Shown piece by piece: positions 55,301 to 59,484 of a stretch of 64,000 nucleotides of DNA. Positions within the stretch are counted from its first letter, which is position 1, and every line of letters begins with the position of its first letter. The DNA comes from Mytilus edulis (lineage: Eukaryota; Mollusca; Bivalvia; Mytilida; Mytilidae): positions 74,801,176 to 74,865,175 of the forward strand of contig NC_092355.1 in NCBI RefSeq assembly GCF_963676685.1. Direction: 5' to 3'. Position numbers and translations under genes: made by a program. Below the pieces are notes generated by a model that was given only the letters and a program-made list of their open reading frames with translations, was not told where the DNA came from and ran no database searches.

Positions 55301-58300
55301 GATGCCATATATAAAATGATGCAAGTGTTTGGTAAACAGAAAGTTGTTGAGTGATGAATCTGAAAACCCGTCCCACTGTATAGCTGACTTATTTAATAAA
55401 CCCTAGACCATATTTCAGAAATCCTTGTAATGCAGTCTCTGAGAAAGATGCAAAGAAAAATATTCATGGGACAGACTGACGGACTGATGGATGGACTGAC
55501 AGATGGACAGACAGAGGTAAACAGTATACCCCACCTTTTTAAAGCTGGGTTATAATTAACCTAAAAGTGGTACACTACACTGTAATTTCTTTATTGATAA
55601 AACATGATTGTTTTAATTTACATGTCTTGTTCTAAAAAAATGCACTATGGAATAACTGTGTTCTGATACGGAGAGTTGCTATTACATGGAACTCTCATGT
55701 TTGATCATATATTAGAATAAAGAACTGAAGGTTCTGAATGTTCTGAGCCATACCAATACCGCAATCTGCATCAAGATTCAAATATCTATTATAACTGCAA
55801 ATATCTTTGACTTACTATTTGTGGTTCATCATAAACTGACCTAATCACAAAGTTTAACATGTAAACTATATGCATACTTTTCAAAGTTAACAGACCATGA
55901 CTGTGGAGACAAAGGCCAAATGATCTCCATGAATATGAGATGTGCTTATTCTAATACAACTGCATATCAAACATTGTTGGTCAGCCTTAAATAGATCTAA
56001 TCATCTAAAATTTAAGATTTATACTTAGTTAAAGTTAAAAGTTGATATACCAGGAGAAGGTTCGAAATTGACATTTTTAACAACTTGCCTTTTAGGCAAG
56101 TGACCATGATACATTACTTGTACGAGAGCATGGAGAGAGAAAACTAGTTGTCCAAATTTTGTTCTTGGTTCATAAAATGTTAACTGCCATTTATGGATAT
56201 AAAATCATGTAAATGCATTTCAAAACAGAATAAAATGTAGCCTATTTTCAAAATTGCAAACAAAGCCATTTGCTCCACCTAAGTCCAAATATTTATGATG
56301 AGATGTTTCAGCAAAGTATCAAAATAACATTTCAAGACATCATAATTATTTGGATTATAGTGACCAAAGAGAAAATTTGAAGAAGAATATATGGTTTAAG
56401 TCATCAGATAATATTTTTGTATTTTTCTTTGTTTAATATGTACACTTTGTAATTGCTGTTTAAGAACACACTGTTTTTGGCAAGATGAAGAAAGATGCTG
56501 GGAGGTAATTACATGATTTTTTAAGGGGTCAAATTTTCGGTTTTTGTCCAACAAACTATGGCACTTTCCCTTTTACTGTTTGTGAGATAAACCAGCTGAA
56601 TCGTCAAATTCCAGCCAAGGACAATTGACCATCTACTGAGCCAAAAGTTTATGTTACGCTATTCCCTATCATATCTTTATACACCAAATATAGTTAAACT
56701 ATTGCTTATTGTATCTAAGGACTTAACCATCAAAACATAATTTTAACTTAATAGACCATGAAAATATGATCAAAGTCAGATGAAACCTGCCAGACAGACT
56801 TGTAAACCTTACAATCCATACCTTTCAACTGACCCGTATTCTGCGGGTGTGACCCGAGATTTTCACAATTCTTAAGGATCGCCCGGGACACCCGCCGGGT
56901 CATTGAATAACCCGCAAATCCGAAAAATGACCCGTTTTCACCTGGATTTCTTAGCCTTAAGATTGATTTCCTAAGTGATTTTCATTTAAAATACCGGCAA
57001 ATTCGTAATTCTTTCATGAACAGGAAGTTCAGCTACCTGCGTAAACTGTCAAATTAGATGATCCATTAAGTGCATGGCTTCACATGACAGTTTTGGTGTC
57101 AAACACAGTTGTTAATTAACACTAATTACCTTCTCTTAGTTCGTAAATAAATTTCACTGTTGTATTACAAACATTTTTCAACTAGAGTTACTTCCCCTTT
57201 TTTTGTCACCATTCAAAATTGTTCCCTATTTTTACGTTTTTTTGGGGTAAAGAAGATATAGATATATATAACAAATAGAATTTAAATACATATTGAAATG
57301 TAACTTTTTATTTTTTTCATACCTTAAGGTGTAATACCACCATTGATTTTCCCCTATTAGTCTTTGTTAAATTTGCACTTTTCAAAAAAATGTGCAGAAT
57401 TTATCTTTGTTTCAAATAAAGAAATACTTGGCATAAGTAAAGTTTTATCCTGTCCAGTTCTATAGAAAAAAAATCACATAACATTTCATTGCATATAAGA
57501 AAATAACCATCATTGGAAGTTAACCAATCAAATTTCTCCCCTTATTTTATCTGTGTACAAGGTTTAGTCACCATGCAACCTCAAGATTACAAAATTTTCT
57601 ATAGAAATCCCAAATAAAAAATAATGGTGTTTTGAAATACCCAAGACATATGTTTATGACACAGAAATGGTTTTACTGCAATAAAATGTAGGATTAATTA
57701 CCTACAACTGTCACATTCAAGGGAATATTTTTTTCGACCTACTTTCGTATACAACCGGATGTGACGTACCATGATTTGGTGGTATTACACCTAAAGAAGA
57801 CATGTTTGTTCAATAAACTAAATGTGACTTTTTTTCCTTTGTAATACTAGTTATTTCAAGCATTTTTGTTAAGTTTTGTCATAATCAGTTCAATAGTTTG
57901 AGAAAAAAATCTAGTATATCAAAGACGACATCAACAGTGATTCGAGCAAAATTTCTTCGACAAATCCTAACCAAGCCGCATTAAGATAAAATAGAGTGTG
58001 GACCAATAAATGATCAAATATATATAGTTGTGGCAACGCTTATACAACTGCATACGAAATACCATTAACTTAATTTAAACATATTTATTCATAGTGGATT
58101 GGGAATATTGCAATTTATATTAATCCCTTTGCACTTTGCAGGTGCAAGAGCTGCCCTGTAGCGGCATTAGCCTGCTCTTTTTCGAAATCTACAAGGGTGT
58201 CTTTACGGGCAAGAGGTATGGATGTCTCAGCCATTTATCGTTGACTTTCGACGGACTATCATTGTTTCTCAAACCTTTACTCGTAAATGGTGTCAAGGGA

Positions 58301-59484
58301 CAGCCGAAAAATTCTGTTCCTAAAATTTTCTCCCCAATCGGGATCGAACCAGGAACCTTTGTGTTAGTAGTCTGATGCGCTAACCACTACACCAAGGCTC
58401 TATACCATTGACTTATCATAAGTCGTTCCCTTTAAACAAAGCTAAACACAAACATTAACTTATAAACTATAGATATATGTAAAAGTTTCAAAGTCAATAA
58501 ACCATGATGAGGGGGTGCGACTATTTAATCTCCAAGGCAACGAGACTTGCAAATGCCAATAAATATGCATATCATTGACTTAACATTAGGGTTTCATCTT
58601 AAACTGATTTAATCACAAACTTACGCACGTGAACTAAGCAAAAGCATTAAAGTCAAGAGACCACGACTGAGGAGGCAGAGCCAAATATTTTCCATGGAAA
58701 TGAGATGTGCTAATCCTTATAAAACTGCATACAAGTTAACATTGGCTCCCCACTAATGGTTCCCCTTAAACTGACCTAATCACAAACCAAATAATCGCCG
58801 GAAACAGCACACCCATGTCTCGCTTTTTGACTCCATCAAGGCGAGACAAAAACAAGAAAATAAACACTTATGAACCACATCAACAAACGACAACTACTTC
58901 CTTTACAATTATTCTATACTTGAAATATAGCTGACCTACTGTTTAATAGAACCAAAGATACTGACTTGACAAAGCAAAGTTTATCTGAATCACTGATCCA
59001 TTACATGATTGGATTATTATCCCTATGTCTCGCATTCAATGACTTTTGTCGCAGGTCAGACAAAATATATGGTTTCTAACAGCTCTCATGTTAGGGTGTC
59101 ATCTTTACAATGAATACTTTTCTTGTTGAAATAATTCTAGCAAAGTAGAATATTCCTTGCTATTGCAGAGTACAAATAAGCATGTACTATATATGACCAT
59201 ATAGTTTGATGGTACTTCAACTTGCTCTGTCATGTATTTTGTATATTAGAAAGCTGCTGACATTATAGCTTCATAGTTTGTTATTATCTATTATAGTGAT
59301 TAATTTTTAACACAATGCAATTAATTGGATGAAGTCGTACAGTAAACATGTTGTCATTCTGCAATTCCTAGAGTGGTTGTATAATCATGATAATGGAGTT
59401 AAAGCTAATGAAATAAAGTCAACGAAAATTACCTTCTATCCCTTGTCCAGTAGTCACACCTGCATATTTCTCTGACATGACAGA
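1299..59484 (-). CDS. Roc-COR GTPase with C-terminal CARD-like domain, 10-exon gene model (903 aa)
   Basis: Minus-strand gene assembled by joining exons 59484-59433, 32494-32234, 25076-24603, 19702-19536, 19158-17950, 14617-14537, 14061-13981, 4873-4852, 3947-3663 and 1384-1299. Every junction is GT-AG, every phase matches, and the summed coding length is 2712 nt (904 codons with stop). Order in the protein: N-terminal linker (1-45); Roc GTPase with P-loop GKQGAGKTS at 55-63, DFAGDEE at 224-230 and GTWKDD at 301-306; COR (about 317-719) with the RGELSH motif near 480; two duplicated 27-residue linkers (720-773); CARD-like helical domain (about 788-862); 28-residue tail. No LRR or kinase domain is visible. 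By analogy with known Roco proteins, COR should mediate dimerisation and Roc should bind GTP; a CARD would recruit a partner by homotypic contact. A role in innate immunity or cell death is inference. The first and last exons are the least certain. Confidence 0.8.
1385..3662 (-). other. Intron 9, with repeat fragments
   Basis: No further exon candidates seen. Fragments at about 2205-2300 ('tttctgacttggtataggca') and 3325-3410 (reverse sense, 'gtaccaagtcaggaatatga') belong to a dispersed repeat that recurs at 6290-6400 and 26805-26880. Confidence 0.4.
3663..3947 (-). CDS. Exon 9: CARD-like death-fold domain
   Basis: Encodes residues 782-875. The pattern fits a caspase-recruitment domain: an N-terminal helix (IVQQRLDISNILDRMITHLV), a turn with a charged helix (SVKDRHCIEHN), then KSQDEQTKTLLDMVIKRG, the usual 'E.t..LLd.l..RG' block, then the last helices VFIDVLTECGYKELANSLKK. 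Length (about 75 residues) and the LLDMVIKRG plus F.DVLTE..Y.ELA pattern match CARDs better than death or DED domains. Acceptor TTGATTTCAG at 3949-3948; donor ATAG|GTATGA at 3662-3661. If the donor is not used, the frame reads on to a stop at 3613 and adds a short hydrophobic tail. Confidence 0.82.
4852..4873 (-). CDS. Exon 8: 22-nt microexon (EQKGDHK)
   Basis: Acceptor CTTTTTTACAG at 4875-4874 and donor AAAA|GTAAGTG at 4851-4850 enclose GAACAGAAGGGTGATCATAA plus two A. It reads EQKGDHK in phase 0 and leaves phase 1. That is exactly the phase the CARD exon needs, and AAA-A joined to GC restores Ser. Without it, exon 7 spliced straight to exon 9 meets TAG after 14 codons. Microexons are short enough to be found by chance, so the matching phase and strong splice signals are the main support. 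Confidence 0.6.
5482..5650 (+). repeat. Dispersed 'gatgtggtatgattgccaat' repeat, copy 1
   Basis: Begins after an A-run with GAAGATGTGGTATGATTGCC, continues with GAGACAATTGTCC, CCGTACGGCCTTCAACAATG and AAAGCCCATACCGCATAGTC. The same order recurs at 42153, 45197 and 60363 and, partly, at 19940, 31350 and 44957; 3'-end fragments in the opposite sense occur at 37028, 40030, 52280, 54350 and 61340. Copies start next to A/T-runs and are variably truncated, as expected of a retroposed short element. I recognise it as common in mussel DNA but cannot assign a formal name. Confidence 0.7.
6190..6410 (+). repeat. Patchwork of two dispersed repeats
   Basis: 'gccaaatacagctaaggtaa' matches the interior of the 356-bp unit at 9957-10316. 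'aaatggcaaaatcaaaagct' with 'cattcctgacttgatacagg' matches the fragments at 26805 and, inverted, 3325. Both in one short stretch suggest two old insertions. Confidence 0.5.
7390..10916. mobile_element. 3.5-kb inverted-repeat element flanked by TTAA
   Basis: Left end GGTAACAGGTACGTAAATGG and right end, read inverted, GGTGAGAGGTACGTAAATGA: 16 of the first 19 bases agree. Each end abuts TTAA (7386-7389 and 10917-10920), the target duplication of piggyBac-type transposons, although the terminal GGT is not the usual piggyBac CCY. No transposase frame is recognisable inside; the 138-codon open frame at 8352-8768 shows no transposase features. The 356-bp tandem repeat at 9953-10406 is nested within. 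Probably a non-autonomous element grown by later insertions. Confidence 0.55.
9953..10406 (+). repeat. Tandem 356-bp repeat with ACGCGCGTTTCGTC core (about 1.3 copies)
   Basis: 'caaaaataccaggattataa' then 'cgccagacgcgcgtttcgtc' occurs at 9961 and again at 10317, an offset of 356. The unit includes 'gctcagatcaaaatagttaa', 'gaagagcattgaggaccaaa' and 'ctcggggacgaaacgtccac'. Diverged pieces are at 46160-46290 (plus) and 12764-12818 with 13935-13970 (minus, split by an insertion). The 88-codon frame at 10070-10336 is inside this repeat and is not a gene. I know this as a very abundant mussel repeat, often seen within rolling-circle type elements; the class cannot be settled here. Confidence 0.7.
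10921..12299. other. Part of intron 7 without recognised features
   Basis: AT-rich sequence. Two short minus frames (11045-11329, 11748-11957) have the composition of chance frames and no motif. Confidence 0.4.
12304..12720 (-). pseudogene. LINE reverse-transcriptase ORF2 C-terminal remnant, frameshifted
   Basis: The minus strand reads ENLVFLGPPNRCKNPFWKEV, then VFKAWTEMLNKLKPRNEKDF, then after a one-base loss at about 12535 shifts to a frame with SVFYKDWADNSILLINDLVD and GKLMSFEQCKNIYEIKSNFL plus VYNGVISAIKS. 'W.DN.I..I.DL.D..GK.MSFE.FK..Y.I..NFL.Y.G.I.AI' is the typical region near the end of LINE ORF2 polyproteins. It lacks the endonuclease and RT catalytic parts, has a frameshift and stops, and abuts another repeat at 12764. 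Dead copy. Confidence 0.75.
12819..13931. mobile_element. 1.1-kb MITE-like element with TTA target duplication and GTAGGAAT subterminal motifs
   Basis: Left end CCTGTATGAAACA, right end inverted CCCGTACGAAATA. TTA at 12816-12818 and 13932-13934 flanks it. The flanks join into one copy of the ACGCGCGTTTC repeat (minus orientation), which proves insertion. The outer few hundred bases at both ends are packed with 'GTAGGAAT' and 'ATTCCTAC' in both senses (for example 12871, 12886, 12915, 12967 and 13860-13915); the middle (13120-13620) lacks them. A TTA duplication suits PIF/Harbinger-type transposons. No transposase frame. Confidence 0.7.
13981..14061 (-). CDS. Exon 7: second copy of duplicated 81-nt linker exon
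   Basis: Acceptor TTGTTTAG at 14063-14062; donor GAAAAG|GTAAGA at 13980-13979. 27 codons, phase 0 at both ends, encoding SEAAAGLTSDIEGTTQTNII and flanks. Same length and phase as exon 6 and the same TSD.EG.TQTNII core, supporting tandem exon duplication. A 1.1-kb inverted-repeat element ends only about 50 nt downstream of the donor on the transcript. See exon 6 for likely role. Confidence 0.75.
14537..14617 (-). CDS. Exon 6: first copy of duplicated 81-nt linker exon
   Basis: Bounded by acceptor TTTTTTTCCAG at 14619-14618 and donor GTAAGG at 14536-14535. Exactly 27 codons, phase 0 at both ends. It encodes a stretch containing LTSDKEGATQTNIIPE, matching exon 7 (LTSDIEGTTQTNIIQE) over its last two thirds. 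The match is also clear at nucleotide level from ACATCTGACA onward, so the pair arose by exon duplication; flanking intron sequence does not match, so the event is not recent. No fold recognised; probably a polar linker between COR and the CARD. Being symmetric, either copy could be skipped without changing frame. Confidence 0.75.
14618..15618 (-). other. Part of intron 5 without recognised features
   Basis: No exon or repeat family recognised. The plus frame at 14562-14762 overlaps exon 6 antisense and is a shadow; the frame at 14991-15197 shows nothing familiar. Confidence 0.35.
15627..16796. mobile_element. 1.17-kb hAT-like element with 8-bp target duplication ACCCCTAT
   Basis: ACCCCTAT stands at 15619-15626 and again at 16797-16804. 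Between them the ends read CAGACTTGGGGTCAATTACA and, inverted, CAGGGATGGGGTAAAGGAAA: imperfect inverted repeats starting with CAG, as is usual for hAT transposons with 8-bp duplications. Both end regions are rich in 'TTACATTGGAATGTAATTAA'-like palindromic AT repeats. No transposase; non-autonomous. Confidence 0.75.
17855..17925 (+). repeat. 'ggggaatgtgtcaaagagac' dispersed repeat fragment
   Basis: The same motif with 'acaatccgaccatagaacag' recurs at 62255-62325 (plus) and inverted at 42513-42565, and shorter at 30533. It lies 24 nt past the donor of exon 5. Confidence 0.55.
17950..19158 (-). CDS. Exon 5: COR domain
   Basis: A 1209-nt exon (403 codons, phase 0 on both sides) encoding residues 317-719. 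It opens with the end of Roc and the linker (EKIFKYTEDMSDDERRHIRK). Then comes a helical COR-A part with PLKFIQLEKKL and the winged-helix stretch LVFFKNLPDYIVLDTQWL (433-450), the COR signature RGELSHTVIEDIF near 480-492, YYVPCMI near 531, and the COR-B strand FRFLPPHLMNHVIASL near 566-581. It ends with a Cys pair, EYYCETCTATHKF (698-710), whose spacing would allow metal binding, though that is speculative. Acceptor TTCAATAG at 19160-19159; donor AAGT|GTAAGT at 17949-17948. The preceding intron is only 377 nt and shows no other content. Confidence 0.92.
19536..19702 (-). CDS. Exon 4: end of Roc domain (G4-like GTWKDD)
   Basis: Encodes residues 262-316. LFRLWMNSIHCYS is the helix that follows switch II in Roc domains. 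DPPVVIVGTWKDDL is the strand plus base-recognition loop, in the form GTxKD typical of MFHAS1-like and invertebrate Roco proteins. A polar Lys/Asp/Thr-rich loop (GDKYKSDDKNTTQD) lies between. Acceptor TTTATAG at 19704-19703 gives phase 1 in; donor CAG|GTATAA at 19535-19534 gives phase 0 out. The open frame extends upstream of the acceptor to 19808, but that extension has no Roc similarity and is intronic. Confidence 0.87.
19940..20175 (+). repeat. Dispersed 'gatgtggtatg' repeat, interrupted copy
   Basis: Starts with 'gaagatgtggtatgcttgtc' and ends with 'cacaccgcatagtcaac'; the middle ('aaataccatagggatagtca') differs from the copy at 5482, so it is a variant or carries an insert. Confidence 0.55.
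20636..21100. mobile_element. 465-bp CACAGGC inverted-repeat element made of CACGTG/CACATG motifs
   Basis: Left end CACAGGCAAATTTCACTCAC, right end inverted CACAGGCAAATATTGCTCAC. Nearly the whole interior is a degenerate array of 'TTCATGTGAAATTCACGTGA'-like motifs on both strands. TA abuts both ends. It shares terminal bases and the CACGTG/CACATG-rich composition with the ends of the 11.8-kb element at 35140-46947, so it looks like a miniature relative. CAC-starting termini with short target duplications and dense subterminal motifs recall CACTA/EnSpm-type transposons; this is inference. Confidence 0.65.
21640..22110 (+). repeat. Diverged 'aaactgacctaatcacaaac' type repeat, two to three units
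   Basis: Recurring blocks 'acttatcatcagtcattta...aaacaaacattaac' and 'aatctccatagttgagat' at about 150-bp spacing, related to the arrays at 28660-29470, 55890-56030 and 58490-58800. Confidence 0.4.
22478..24235 (+). mobile_element. 'gaggctctaaagagcc' element, copy 1 (three ~500-bp monomers)
   Basis: Starts AGAGGCTCTAAAGAGCCTGT followed by GTCGCTCACCTTGG and ends AAGCTCACTTGGCCCCTCAG plus GCCAGGTTAGCTA. Between are three tandem monomers (anchor 'ggttaaaaattgactataaa' at about 22690, 23190, 23690) carrying 'accaattcaggggcagcaac', 'gggcagatagatcttgacct' and 'catggcggccatcttggttg'. Copies are at 25489-26790 and from 62929 past the window edge; diverged bodies lie at 53384-54082. The minus-strand frames at 23911, 25939 and 26449 are antisense shadows of the monomer. 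Confidence 0.75.
24603..25076 (-). CDS. Exon 3: Roc insert and DxxG (G3) motif
   Basis: Encodes residues 104-260. The first part is a charged helix (EMHARLLKPYEKEL), then a Pro/Thr/Lys/Gln-rich low-complexity stretch of about 40 residues around positions 160-195, then a helix and the G3 region LLLWDFAGDEEFYHTHQTFL followed by the strand AIYLVVTKL. The P-loop to DxxG spacing is 169 residues, about 110 more than a compact Roc domain needs, so this exon inserts a flexible loop after switch I. Acceptor is AATGATAG at 25078-25077; donor is a strong CAAG|GTAAGA at 24602-24601. The junction with exon 2 rebuilds a Gly codon and the junction with exon 4 an Asp codon (DSQ-D-LFRLW). Confidence 0.88.
25489..26790 (+). 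mobile_element. 'gaggctc' element, copy 2 (two monomers)
   Basis: Start 'agaggctccaaagagcctgt' and 'cgctcaccttggtctatgtg' match copy 1, the end 'aagctcacttggcccctcgg' likewise. Two monomers (anchors about 25700 and 26210). Just before the end it holds an imperfect GACGACGGAC-rich run at 26693-26740. Confidence 0.75.
26891..27030. repeat. Imperfect 42-bp inverted repeat
   Basis: Left arm ATGGAAGCCATATATTTGTT and onward to CATGGGCTGGG pairs with the right arm CCCAGGCCATG through ATCTATGGCTTCCAT. The spacer contains 'tcgaaatttatcctgagctt'. A half-copy at 45130-45195 shares 'ttacacatggcc' and 'gttatcctgagcattagc'. MITE-like. Confidence 0.5.
27380..27596. mobile_element. Perfect 70-bp-arm hairpin element
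   Basis: 27380-27449 and 27527-27596 are perfect reverse complements as far as I can read, beginning ACAACACCGTGAAAAAAATC and containing TTAGCGCAGACTCATATAAT. The 77-bp loop includes 'aaatcggcatagcgttaacg'. Perfect arms in such AT-rich diverged surroundings point to a recently moved or gene-converted MITE. No clear target duplication. In the gene's transcript it would form a 70-bp stem inside intron 2. Confidence 0.8.
28660..29470 (+). repeat. Degenerate tandem array, ~160-bp units
   Basis: Blocks like 'aaagtctctagaccatagac', 'ttcaagagaccatgacttat' and 'cagaccatgactgagtgggt' with 'acaactgcacaccaaatatc' recur at about 28860, 29035, 29190 and 29345. Related pieces lie at 55890 and 58490-58800. 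An (AT)n run is at 28953-28970. Confidence 0.5.
30063..31168 (+). mobile_element. Element B family, copy 1 (TTTATACGA.CGCA ends)
   Basis: Starts 'accagatgctacgcagggca' with 'ctttatacgatcgcagaggt' and ends 'acgaccgcaaaaaatgtttg' plus 'cagtcgtataaa', so TTTATACGA-CGCA is inverted at the two ends. Interior 'gttggggcaagtatggacac', then 'cccctttttggccctttatt' and 'aatcttccttttgttgttat' match the copy at 34716-48424; a 5' fragment is at 59822. Confidence 0.65.
31350..31402 (+). repeat. 'gatgtggtatgagtgccaat' repeat, 5' fragment
   Basis: Matches the first 50 bases of the repeat at 5482 and stops after 'ctgtccacaagaga'. Confidence 0.55.
32234..32494 (-). CDS. Exon 2: Roc domain, P-loop (G1)
   Basis: Encodes residues 17-102. 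The hallmark is a GTPase strand followed by a Walker A motif, RLVVVGKQGAGKTSLIRRLF, with the Lys-Thr pair that binds the nucleotide phosphates, so this begins a Ras-like Roc fold. The preceding amphipathic stretch (PTEIKLM...LYLKLLESGS) resembles the helix that leads into Roc in bivalve Roco proteins. Acceptor is TTTTTAG at 32496-32495; donor is GATG|GTATGA at 32233-32232, leaving phase 1. The reading frame stays open upstream to an ATG at 32507, so a transcript starting there is possible if the acceptor is not used. The plus-strand open frame over the same bases is a shadow. Confidence 0.88.
37028..37121 (-). repeat. Dispersed 'gatgtggtatg' repeat, inverted fragment
   Basis: Reads 'gttgaaggccaaatcaatag' to 'attgtctcattggtaatcat' and 'accacttcctcttttttt', the reverse complement of the start of the family. 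Inside element C. Other inverted fragments: 40030-40170 (also in C), 52280-52375, 54350-54440, 61340-61442. Confidence 0.55.
37298..37427 (-). other. Candidate non-coding exon inside element C (minus)
   Basis: 130 nt between acceptor ATCTTTTAG (37429-37428) and donor AGCAG|GTACTA (37297-37296). All three frames are closed by stops, so it would be untranslated. Together with the strong donor at 38410-38409 it could be part of a minus-strand transcript. Support is splice signals only. Confidence 0.2.
37913..38066. repeat. GAGGCGGATTTAGG...GGATCCGCCACT inverted-repeat element
   Basis: Left 'agaggcggatttagg' and right 'cttggatccgccactga' are inverted matches (GGCGGAT / ATCCGCC). A G-run at 37925-37937 faces a C-run nearby. 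This small element is familiar from mussel sequence; related debris is at 38215-38260 ('atggatccaccaccgagtat'). Confidence 0.5.
38411..38871. promoter_or_regulatory. CpG-richer segment with divergent splice donors (possible bidirectional promoter)
   Basis: CG dinucleotides cluster here ('aaccgcggaaataccgcgca', 'atacggttcacggaaacgag'), unlike the rest of element C. On the minus strand a TGCAG|GTAAGTT donor ends at 38411; on the plus strand an AATATCAG-like donor ATCAG|GTATAT ends at 38871. Transcripts could diverge from about 38620-38700. The plus frame at 38705-38914 (69 codons) and the minus frame at 38407-38616 show no recognisable domain. Inferred only. Confidence 0.3.
39207..39285. repeat. 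25-bp-arm hairpin with a nearby third arm copy
   Basis: TGTCAATGTGGGGTTTACTA and TCCAC at 39207-39231 pairs with GTGGATAGTAAACCCAACAT and TGACA at 39261-39285 with one mismatch. A third left-type arm, 'tgtcaatgtggggtttactc', stands at about 39350-39374. Confidence 0.65.
41732..41856 (+). other. Candidate spliced exon in element C (plus, likely non-coding)
   Basis: Acceptor TTTTTTTCCAG and donor CTGAAG|GTAATT. One frame begins KMKSDFEANICKMNKRHDTL and stops after 30 codons. May belong with 44604-44688 (acceptor TTTAATTTACAG, donor CTT|GTAAGTAA) and 45892 onward (acceptor TTTATCCTTTCAG, ATG and 12 codons) as a plus-strand RNA. The bases after its donor ('atagtaaaacaagaaaacat') resemble the 44604 exon, hinting at duplication. 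Confidence 0.25.
42153..42310 (+). repeat. Dispersed 'gatgtggtatg' repeat copy
   Basis: A-run then 'gtggtatgattgccattgag', 'gtcactgtacggcctccaac', 'aacccatacagcataatcta'. Matches the copy at 5482. Nested in element C. Confidence 0.65.
44604..44688 (+). other. Candidate spliced exon in element C (plus)
   Basis: Strong pyrimidine-rich acceptor and GTAAGTAA donor around 85 nt. The phase-0 frame is open for 26 codons (LHSKTDARKHLHYSSQTIKG...) then stops; no domain recognised. Confidence 0.25.
44957..45292 (+). repeat. Two partial dispersed repeats, head and body
   Basis: 'gaagatacggtatgattgcc' at 44958 and, after 200 bp of other sequence, 'caactctccacaagagacca' to 'gcatagcccataccacagtc' at 45197-45292. 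Possibly one copy split by the half-MITE at 45130-45195. Confidence 0.5.
46160..46290 (+). repeat. Diverged ACGCGCGTTTC repeat fragment
   Basis: 'aggtaccaggattataattt', 'acgccacacgcacgtttcct' and 'gaagagcattgaggaaatta' match the unit at 9957 with several changes. Nested in element C. Confidence 0.6.
50520..50655 (+). repeat. Minisatellite, ~19-bp unit CTCTCTCTAAATATCATGT
   Basis: About seven units with variation at the second pair (CTCTC, CGCTC, ATCTC). Perfect enough to be polymorphic. Confidence 0.8.
50786..52722. mobile_element. Element H with GGCCTC ends, hosting a nested element
   Basis: Left 'caggcctcgacaataacatt', right inverted 'acggcctctacaaattccag'; GGAGCT precedes the left end and follows the right end. 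Both end regions repeat 'ggacaagtaa' motifs (50845-50880; 52650-52690). Element G lies inside. Termini are less certain than for G. Confidence 0.4.
51134..51985. mobile_element. Element G: 852-bp element with long GCGCCCGGGGAA-rich inverted repeats and 8-bp duplication
   Basis: Left (51135-51215) 'ggtcctactaaaaagcgccc', 'gagagcgcatgggaaaagaa', 'gaagcgcccggggaaagcaa', 'aaagcgcccagggaa'. The right end inverted gives the same order ('ggtcctactaagatgcgccc' onward), about 75 bp of close match. AACTTTAC at 51126-51133 and 51986-51993 is the target duplication. GC-rich arms in an AT-rich region. The minus frame at 51068-51313 and plus frame at 51827-52057 read through the arms and are not genes. An 8-bp duplication fits hAT or similar. 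Confidence 0.75.
52735..53340 (+). repeat. Tandem array, ~150-bp units
   Basis: Anchor 'tggagctcatgtcaatagat' or close variants at about 52730, 52887, 53060 and 53198, each followed by 'gaaagcatttttgagttatt'. Ends in 'tggatggacagacagatgga'. Confidence 0.6.
53384..54082 (+). repeat. Diverged body of the 'gaggctc' element
   Basis: 'tgggcaattacttctctaag', 'gcagcaaccatacaaaaggt', 'gctatggccgccatctggct' and 'gaggagaaatttttttgtaa' follow the monomer order of the element at 22478 but with many changes and no ends. A separate start ('ctagaggctctaaataacct') is at 54172. Confidence 0.55.
54600..55520 (+). repeat. Tandem array of ~187-bp units, five copies
   Basis: Anchor 'gttaacaggaagttgttgag' at about 54608, 54798, 54985, with variants at 55160 and 55330; each unit continues with 'catcacacggtatagctgac' and 'aatgtagttcctgagaaaaa'. 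Units two and three are the most alike. Confidence 0.7.
57328..57791. mobile_element. 464-bp MITE, GGTGTAATACCACCA ends
   Basis: Exact 15-bp inverted ends GGTGTAATACCACCA at 57328-57342 and 57777-57791, flanked by TAA on both sides (57325-57327, 57792-57794; TTAA on the left). No coding frame inside. Confidence 0.75.
58130..58403 (-). repeat. tRNA-derived SINE, minus orientation
   Basis: The minus strand from about 58403 reads GAGCCTTGGTGTAGTGGTTA with GCGCATCAGACTACTAACAC (A-box region), then GGTTCCTGGTTCGATCCC (B box), as in a tRNA, but the acceptor stem does not close. It continues 'gattggggagaaaattttag' and 'gacaccatttacgagtaaag' as a fixed tail. The plus frame at 58136-58375 is antisense to it. 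Confidence 0.7.
59433..59484 (-). CDS. Exon 1 (candidate): start codon exon, MSEKYAGVTTGQGIE-G
   Basis: A 52-nt exon bounded by a TTTTTCAG acceptor and a GAAG|GTAATT donor. It carries TCTGTC then ATG and 15 further open codons, ending in phase 1. The incoming acceptor implies that an untranslated exon lies further upstream; a GTAAGTG donor on this strand at 62742 is one candidate, but nothing else supports it. Phase 1 fits exon 2 exactly, giving ...GIE-G-DMVPTEIK. The peptide has no domain I recognise. The intron to exon 2 would be about 26.9 kb, so this link needs transcript support. The alternative is that translation starts at the in-frame ATG at 32507 or at the ATG at 32489. Confidence 0.5.

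Noticed and set aside
58330..58403. Functional tRNA gene on the minus strand
   Set aside because: A and B boxes are present but the cloverleaf does not close and a fixed non-tRNA tail follows, as in a SINE.
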